This document shows positions 57,476 to 64,000 of a stretch of DNA of 64,000 bases, in pieces. Within the stretch, counting starts at the first letter, position 1. Each line of letters opens with the position of its first letter. The position numbers were made by a program, and so were the translations under genes. Source of the stretch: Lamellibrachia columna (lineage: Eukaryota; Annelida; Polychaeta; Sabellida; Siboglinidae); NCBI GenBank assembly GCA_963662155.1, contig OY759271.1:19920229-19984228 (forward strand), given 5' to 3'. The notes below the pieces were generated by a model. The model worked only from the letters and a program-made list of their open reading frames with translations, was not told the origin of the DNA and ran no database searches.

Positions 57476-58400
57476 ATGGACTGTGACTCCTACACAAGTA
57501 GCAGTGAAGGTGACGAACACCCTTGGCAGTCAGACAGTGACTCCCACACCCACTGCCATAGACAGACTGGAGGGGAACTAGTGGGGTGCTCAGATAAGGC
57601 GTTTGTGACAAATTTCATCACAGGTTTGAGGGAGGCCTTCTTCACTGGGATTAGTGAGCCACCACTGGCATCAGTGGCCAGTTTGTAAGGTCTAAATAAC
57701 TTGTAAGCAAAAGCAAAGCCCAAAATAATCAGTCGACTAAAAATTAAAGAAGTGAAGAAAGGGTTCCTGGTAGGTCTTTTCATAACACGCCCCATTCTCA
57801 CTATACAAAGTAAGTCCCCTGGGTTTAGCTGACGGCACCTATTCCAGGAAGATGCGTCTCATTGTTGATTTATCTGCCCAATATAACAGTGACAAACAGA
57901 CTAGTTTAAATGAGCTAATCAACAAAGAGGAATACTCTGTCCTATGTTAAATTAGATGATGCTATAAAGGGAATCCTAGATATGGGTCAGGGATCTTGGT
58001 TATGTAAGACTGTAGTAGATGCATTTAAGCAGATTCCTATCCACCCATCACTATGGAGTCAAGTGGAATGGAGAATATTTTTTCTATACTAGGCTAGTTT
58101 GTGGCAGCCGCTCCAGTCCAACATTTTTTTACTGGCTTTCACAAGCAATTTGTTGGCAAGCTCAGCATAACTATAGAATTAATTTTATGTTACACTTGTT
58201 AGACGACTTTTTAACTATATATCCACCCAATGCCACGGTAGAGAGAAAAATGACTTGGTTAACCTTGGTATTTAATACGCTGTGTCCCAACAGCCCCGCA
58301 TAAGACTGTGGGACCTACTGTACAGTTGAAATATTTAGGGATATTCATAGACACTGATAGAATGGAAGCCAAGGTTGCCTGATGACAAACTTAGCAGGAT
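57476..58400 (+). pseudogene. DIRS reverse transcriptase remnant
   Basis: DKAFVTNFITGLREAFFTGI (57595-57654) is the entry to DIRS RT. After frame changes come KMRLIVDLSAQYNSD, then LDDAIKGILDMGQGSWL, FKQIPIHPSLW, VKWNGEYFFYTRLVCGSRSS and FMLHLLDDFLTIYPP (58187-58231). LLDDF is the active-site box with both Asp residues retained. At least four frameshifts or stops occur, including one just before VKWNG. Confidence 0.8.
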
Positions 58401-59690
58401 AATCACTATAATGGATATTTTCAAAAATAAGCATACTATTTCAAAGAGGGAGCTGTTGAGCTTATTGGGTCACCTAAAATTTTGCTTCCAGGGTAATTCC
58501 AAAGGGTCTAAGCTTTGTAGCTTATCTCTTATCTTTGGCAGCCTCTGTGAAACTATTACATCAATATGGGAGACTAGATACAGCTGTGTGGCATAGATTT
58601 CTCACTGAGTGGAATGGGATGGCCCTCTTTCTAGATCAAGTTGACTTTACACTATATACAGATGCTGCTGCCACTGTTGGATATGGTGGTTTCTTTACAA
58701 ACAGGTGGTTTCATGGCAGATGGCCTCCAGAGTTGATGCTCAAAGATAATGAGCAGCTGTCTATAGCATTTTTGAAGCTTTACCCTATTGTAGTGTCAGT
58801 TATACTATGGGGAGAGAAGTGGAAGAGTTCTACCCTATTGTAGTGTCAGCTCTACTATGGGGAGAGAAGTGGAAGAGTTCTACCCTATTGTAGTGTCAGC
58901 TCTACTATGGGGAGAGAAGTGGAAGTGTTCTACCCTATTGTAGTGTCAGCTATACTATGGGGAGAGAAGTGGAAGAGTTCTACCCTATTGTAGTGTCAGT
59001 TATACTATGGGGAGAGAAGTGGAAGAGTTCTACCCTATTGTAGTGTCAGCTATACTATGGGGAGAGAAGTGGAAGAGTTCTACCCTATTGTAGAGTCAGC
59101 TCTACTATGGGGAGAGAAGTGGAAGTGTTCTACCCTATTGTAGTGTCAGTTATACTATGGGGAGAGAAGTGGAAGGGTTCTACCCTATTGTAGTGTCAGT
59201 TATACTATGGGGAGAGAAGTGGAAGAGTTCTACCCTATTGTAGTGTCAGTTATACTTTGGGGAGAGAAGTGGAAGTGTTCTACCCTATTGTAGTGTCAGT
59301 TATACTATGGGGAGAGAAGTGGAAGAGTTCTACCCTATTGTAGTGTCAGCTATACTATGGGGAAGAAGTGGAAGAGTTCTACCCTATTGTAGTGTCAGTT
59401 ATACTATGGGGAGAGAAGTGGAAGGGTTCTACCCTATTGTAGTGTCAGCTATACTATGGGGAGAGAAGTGGAAGGGCAAGAAAAAATATTTTCTACTGTG
59501 ATAATGAAGCTACTGTCCACATCACTAACAAGGGTAGATCTAAAGTCCAGCTTAACATGGTGTTCTGCATCTGGGAACTTTATAATTATTGCTAAACACA
59601 TCCCAGGTATGAATAATGACATTGCTGATGCATTATCTCAGTTCCAGGCCAGCAGATTCAGACAGCTTGCACCAGGGGTGGCACTCAAAC
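58401..59690 (+). pseudogene. DIRS RNase H region interrupted by a minisatellite
   Basis: The frame includes DIFKNKHTISKRELLSLLGH, QVDFTLYTDAAATVGYGGFF (58638-58697, first catalytic Asp), ELMLKDNEQLSIAFLKLYPI and VVSVILWGEKWK. The next part should be the DN-containing strand, but about 690 bp of 50-bp repeats intervene. RKNIFYCDNEATVHITNKGR follows at about 59477-59535, then IIAKHIPGMNNDIADALSQF (59584-59643). The repeat unit is not a multiple of three, so it destroys the frame. Confidence 0.82.
58783..59478. repeat. 50-bp minisatellite derived from DIRS RNase H codons, about 14 copies
   Basis: The unit is taccctattgtagtgtcagc, then tatactatggggagagaagt, then ggaagagttc. Its first copy is in frame with the RNase H sequence YPIVVSVILWGEKWK. 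Copies differ by single changes (agctcta, agttata, gaagtg, gaaggg). One copy has lost a base near 59361, and all later copies keep the shifted register. Confidence 0.93.
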
Positions 59691-59699
59691 CTTGCCAGT

Positions 59700-60715
59700 G
59701 TCCATGCACTCGGATGTGATGTCATATTAGGTAGGGTAGTTGGACATTTATGGGATAGGTCAATAAACAAGTCTACCCGGAGAGTATATGAAGCAGATTT
59801 TAGAGCACTGAGAAGATTCTCAGATATGTCTCCAATGGAAGCGTGAGTCCTAACCACCCAACTCTACCAGAAGAAATTCTCATCTATTTAGTGGCACACA
59901 CTGTTTTAGTGTCTTACAGTTAAAGTATTTTACCATAAAGACATATCCAGTAGGCATTTGGTTTACTTATGTCAACGCAGGTTTTCAGGATCCATGGATG
60001 CTGTTTTGTAAATGGCCAGCCTTTCCTATGTTTGAAAACTAATCTAAAAGCAGTAAAGAAATCACAGGATAGTGTAGTTTAAACCCAGGCTACTTATTAC
60101 AGCAGAGATTTTAAGTAAAATGTGTAATGTTCTAAGATCAGGTTTCTTAGGCTGTATGAAGACGTTGTCTTAGAGACAGCAGTCTGTCTTGCTTTCTTTA
60201 GATTTGGAGAATTCACAAGTCGGTCCAGCACTTTTCACCCTCTAACAGATTTGAGTAGAGGTGACACACAGTTGCATCTCCATGAAAGGTATTTCACACT
60301 TCAGTTAAAAAGATCAAAGACAGATCCATTTCGCAATGGGGTAACTCTTAAATATTTTACAACAGAGCAGAACATTTGCCCTTTCCAGACTATGATGGCC
60401 CTGCTGCAGACAAGGAATGATATGGTAGCAGTCACGTGACCCCTTATTTACCACTTTAACAGGGGTGCCATTGACACACTCGTTCATAATAGAGTAACTA
60501 AAGATGCTTCTTTTAAGTGTTGGTTACAATCCATCTTTGTATAGTGGTCACTCGTTCCAGATAGGTGCAGCTACCACAGCAGCAGCTGCACACATTCCAG
60601 ATCACATGATATGAACACTGGGCAGATGGAACTCTGATTGTTACTGCAGGTATATTCAAACATCTTACAAATTATTGCGAGAAGCACAACAAGCCATGTG
60701 CAGTAACATGTGAAT
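59700..60715 (+). pseudogene. DIRS tyrosine recombinase remnant
   Basis: WDRSINKSTRRVYEADFRAL (from about 59751) is the amino-terminal SAM-like part. 60150-60300 gives ETAVCLAFFRFGEFTSRSS, which keeps the first catalytic Arg but has lost neighbouring residues. LHERYFTLQLKRSKTDPF carries the Lys. 60543-60600 gives SGHSFQIGAATTAAAAHIPD, where the HxxR box is HSFQ. RYIQTSYKLLREAQQAM at about 60649-60700 carries the Tyr nucleophile. A TGA lies just before TLGRWNSD. It is inactive. Confidence 0.8.
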
Positions 60716-60720
60716 AATTT

Positions 60721-61360
60721 GCTAACCATGGGTTTAGTAACACTTCAGATAAGAGGTGTGATAAGTGTGCAGCAATATATATACTTACACATTTGTGACA
60801 ACCATGATTTAGTAATGTAGTATATGACTAGTACTGATAAGTATTCTGATGTGCAAGTACAATGAATGTAAACGCAACATGGATGTGTGATAATGTTCTT
60901 AGGATGTACAGCGCTACAAATATGCATGTATTCGTTATGTACTATATTACCTATTTACATAGTCATGGCCAAGACAAGCCGCTTTGTCAACTCTATGCAT
61001 GTATGTATATTAAGTCATACCGTTTTGGCACTTATAATTGTCTACTTTACTTATACATATTGATGTACGGCACTACAAACAAGCATGTATTCGTTATGTA
61101 CTGTATCACCTATTTACATAGTCACTGCCAAGACAAGCTACTTTGTTAACAGTATGTATGTATGTATATTAAGTCATAGTCTTGGCACTAACTCAGTGTG
61201 TACAATTATAACTGTCTTGTTTACTTATACATATTTATATATTTCCTACGTGAGAAGCTACTATGTATTTCAGCATGTTGATAGAACCAACTATAATTAC
61301 CTCACAGGCAAGATTATGAATAATAATTGTCTTTATTATACTACAAGTTGTAGTTGAACT
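60721..61360. repeat. DIRS 3' flank with two-copy 159-bp tandem duplication
   Basis: A segment beginning tgtacagcgctacaaatatg at 60905 is repeated from 61064 to about 61225 at 159-bp spacing, with moderate divergence. It includes catgtattcgttatgtact and tatttacatagtca. It may be part of the DIRS terminal region. The short frames across it are not convincing. Confidence 0.65.
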
Positions 61361-62200
61361 GGTTGGTTGGTTGTTGATTAACAAATGTTCAGTATTATCC
61401 AATTTCCATCCCATCCTTATATCTTGGGGCATTCAGTCTAAACACCTCTTTTTGGGCTGCCTGGACACCCAGAGGGATGCAGACCCCAGGATTCTCTGGT
61501 CATGTGACCACAGTCACATGATCACGATGAAGTAGCTGTCCCAGGACCGCAGTCCTGTCATGTGAAATATCTGGGTCTCGCATCCAGTTCTCAGGGTGTC
61601 ACAGCTGGCCCCAGAGAGATCTGGCTGGACTGTCCCATTTTATTGCCAAGATAAATAATAAATATGAAGCTTTTATTATGAGTTGTTGTGTTGTTCTGTC
61701 ATAAACAGTACTTTGTATTTAGATTGTGGGGATTTTGTCGGTGGGGCTTTTGTCCGGAGAGTGATTTTGTCCATGGGGCTTTTGTCAATGGGGCTTTTGT
61801 AAATGGGACTATTGTCTGTTGGGGCTTTTGTCCTGGATTCGGAAAAATACACCAGTATTCACAAACGAAATTATCATGCATTATTTTAAACATGTCACAA
61901 TTAATAAAACTCAAAATACGATTCACTGAAATATATTGCATTTTGTGTTTAAAAAATAAATGTACAGGAGCACAGGTTAAACTGAAATAGTTGAAAAAAT
62001 AAAACATCAACACTAGCACACTAAAACATTACATTATTAATATTATAAATATGTATATAACAAAAACTACTTAATGTATATTCAAAGTAAAAAGAGTTGT
62101 ATTTTAATTATACAGTGTATTCAGTTCTGTAGGATAAATAAAAACCTAAGTCAATTTACTGCTCACAAAAACATTATCTTGTTATACATATTTCTACAGG
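61361..62200. other. No gene; contains ggggcttttgtcc repeats
   Basis: 61690-61850 holds repeated ggggcttttgtcc, ggggattttgtcg and gattttgtccatgg units in one orientation, related to the palindrome at 55350-55600. 61480-61520 has a short palindrome, ggtcatgtgaccacagtcacatgatc. The rest is AT-rich. Confidence 0.55.
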
Positions 62201-63950
62201 ACTGCTTGATTAGCAATCCCTTTTCATGCAACTTTCCTGCATCTGCGAATCATTGCAAAACGATTGATAGAGAACATCATTGAACCACCTAAAGACTATT
62301 TCAGACCCCTCATGAAAATGCGCATCTGCATCCAAGCAGACAACGCTCCGACCCTGCCAAGCAGTGATACAGCAAAAGAACGGTTTTACGAGGAGCTGGT
62401 CCATTGACAAAACAAGATATCGAACAAGCAATCGCGTCCACTGCAAACAATAAGGCAGCCGGATTAGACAGGATCCCCGCTAAGGTGTACAAACAAGGAG
62501 GTGACACCCTTGTTGCCAATCTGGTCAACAGTACTTGGAGTGTGGTGAACTACTGCAGGACTTCAAAGATGCACTGATTGTGAACATCTACAAACGTATA
62601 GGAGAATGGCAGGACTGCAGCAACTATCACGGAATCTCGCTACTGGCCATTGCAAGCAAAATCTTTGCAAAATTCTGCTCCAGCGATTGCTGGTCGTTGC
62701 AAATGATGTCCTTCCACAGTGTGGATTTCATTCATCACACAGCACTGCTTTACATAGCATTCATTGATTTTCCAAAAGCGTTTGACTCGATCAGTTGACC
62801 TTGTCTCTGGCGACTTGTCTTGAAATTTGGCTGCCCTGACAAGTTTATATTGATGCTGCAGGCATTTCACGAGGGCATGCAAGCACAGGTGATGATTGAC
62901 TGTGAGATGACGGATGCATTTCCTGTCGCACATGGAGTTAAACAAGGCTGCATCCTAGCGCCAACACTGTTTCAAGTTTCAAATTGTGACACCACCAAAG
63001 GCATTTATATAACAACACGCTCCTAAGGAAGGCTTTTCAAAGTGAAGACGAAGGTACGACAACTGTGTGTTCAGGACCTTCTATACGCTGACGATACAGG
63101 CTTTGTGTCACATTCTGAGGTTGATCTGCAAATGATACTTGATAGGTTTTCCGCTGCTTCTGCATCTTTTGGACTCGCTATCAAGGTTCGAAAACTGAGG
63201 TCTTGCATCAACCCGCTCCCGGGACACCGTACACAACACCGACGATCTTGCTCAATGGTACGCCACTTAACGTCGCAAAGAACTGTCAGCAAAGAACTGT
63301 CAGCTCGAATTCAGTCGGCCTCTGCCGCGTTCGATTACAAAATGCAAGGTCTACCGTGCTATCATCCTGTCATGTCTTCTGTACAGTTCAGAGACATACA
63401 CGATGTATAGACGTCATATTCAGCTGTTGTCATAGATACACCCACGCCACTTATGAGCCATCCTTGAAATCAGGTGGTCAGACTGGGTGACCAACAATGA
63501 AGTACTGCAACGTGCCAATATGCAGAGCATTGAGGCAATGCTTCTAAGCCAGCAACTTACCTGGACCGGCCACGTTGTACGAATGATTGACAACCGACTG
63601 GCAGTTCTGTACGGCAGTTCTGTACGGCGAGCTATGGCAGGCAAAGCGAAATGTTGGAAGACCACACTTACACTACATGGATTGCACAAAGCGACACCTC
63701 CACGCCGCCGATATCAACAAGAGGCACTGGGAGGAGATGGCGCACGATGGCAGTGCATGGCATACAGACACCAAAAAAGAAGCCACAAAAGCCGAAACCA
63801 AAAGAGCAACCGATGCCGAAATTAAATAACAAAGCCACCATGAACGTGTGCCTGCGCTTGCAAATCGAACAAATTAGCAGCCAGAGTTTGCATGCCGATA
63901 CTGTGGAAGGAAACTGGCTGCTCGTATTGGCTGCCGACAATGAAGCTAGA
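62201..63950 (+). pseudogene. LINE reverse-transcriptase pseudogene (RTE/Nimb-like), 5' truncated
   Basis: Plus-strand frames give IQADNAPTLPSSDTAKERFY (62326-62385), DFKDALIVNIYKR and GISLLAIASKIFAK (62559-62670), ALYIAFIDFPKAFDSIS, then LKFGCPDKFILMLQAFHEGM (62817-62876), HGVKQGCILAPTLFQ and LLYADDTGFVSHSEVDLQMI (YADD at 63084-63095). The carboxy end has NEVLQRANMQSIEAMLLSQQ, GHVVRM, CTKRHLHAADINKRHWEEMA and a CRYCGRK zinc-knuckle-like tail near 63893-63913. There are more than ten stops or frameshifts, and the endonuclease domain is absent. It is a different copy and lineage from the LINE at 50.9-52.4 kb. Confidence 0.85.
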
Positions 63951-64000
63951 TTAGGCTCCCTCGTTAGTCAAACTATTCCATTGCAACATTTTCTCCCATT

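Larger units (their letters stand above)
56151..60720 (+). mobile_element. DIRS-like tyrosine-recombinase retrotransposon, decayed
   Basis: The plus strand encodes, in order, a gag-like region (about 56450-57470), an RT domain (57590-58400), RNase H (about 58400-59690, interrupted by a minisatellite) and a tyrosine recombinase (59700-60710). That order and the recombinase in place of an integrase define the DIRS group. Many stops and frameshifts break each domain. Terminal inverted or split direct repeats could not be delimited, so the element limits are approximate. Confidence 0.85.

Noticed and set aside
57490..57801. Minus-strand 103-codon frame
   Set aside because: It is a shadow of the DIRS RT entry region on the plus strand, where family motifs are present.
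1..64000. tRNA, rRNA or small nuclear RNA genes
   Set aside because: Scanning for T-loop-like ggttcgaatcc words and familiar rRNA or snRNA segments by eye gave nothing convincing. A covariance-model search would be needed to exclude diverged copies.

Overview
The window looks like nuclear DNA of an invertebrate animal. It is AT-rich and intron-rich, crowded with minisatellites and decayed retrotransposons, and holds no bacterial-style operons. Its one confidently coding host gene is a spliced minus-strand ortholog of SPRYD3 (SPRY domain-containing protein 3), an animal gene. A DIRS-type tyrosine-recombinase retrotransposon, a Gypsy LTR fragment and several non-LTR retrotransposons accompany it. 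That mix is common in marine invertebrates such as molluscs, but the sequence alone does not fix the species.

Layout. 1-1.0 kb: a large inverted-repeat (foldback) element. 1.0-2.6 kb: TA-rich hairpins and a 27-bp minisatellite. 2.6-7.15 kb: no gene recognised. 7.16-11.0 kb: a decayed minus-strand non-LTR retrotransposon (ORF1 and ORF2 remnants, catalytic reverse-transcriptase core deleted). 11.0-12.95 kb: 3' flank of SPRYD3 with a purine-rich minisatellite.

13.0-47.7 kb: SPRYD3. Eight exons with matching splice phases encode the second half of SPRY domain 1 and all of SPRY domain 2 up to the stop codon. The amino-terminal exons were not found. The last intron is 21.7 kb and is almost entirely a tandem array of a 2,172-2,174 bp unit: nine units plus one partial. 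One unit carries a 1,340-bp hAT-like non-autonomous transposon with perfect 18-bp terminal inverted repeats and an 8-bp target duplication. Other introns hold 30-bp, 32-bp and about 29-bp minisatellites and a small inverted-repeat element family.

48.8-52.4 kb: a minus-strand mosaic in which a Gypsy LTR retrotransposon remnant abuts an RTE/Nimb-like LINE remnant. 53.1 kb: a possible plus-strand terminal exon of unknown identity. 53.9-55.6 kb: simple and palindromic repeats. 56.2-60.7 kb: a decayed plus-strand DIRS element whose RNase H coding segment has expanded into a 50-bp minisatellite. 60.9-61.9 kb: short tandem duplications and a dispersed GGGGCTTTTGTCC-type repeat. 62.2-63.95 kb: a plus-strand LINE reverse-transcriptase pseudogene.

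No tRNA, rRNA or CRISPR array was recognised. Apart from the SPRYD3 exons, nearly every open frame longer than 60 codons is a transposon remnant or a by-product of tandem repeats.
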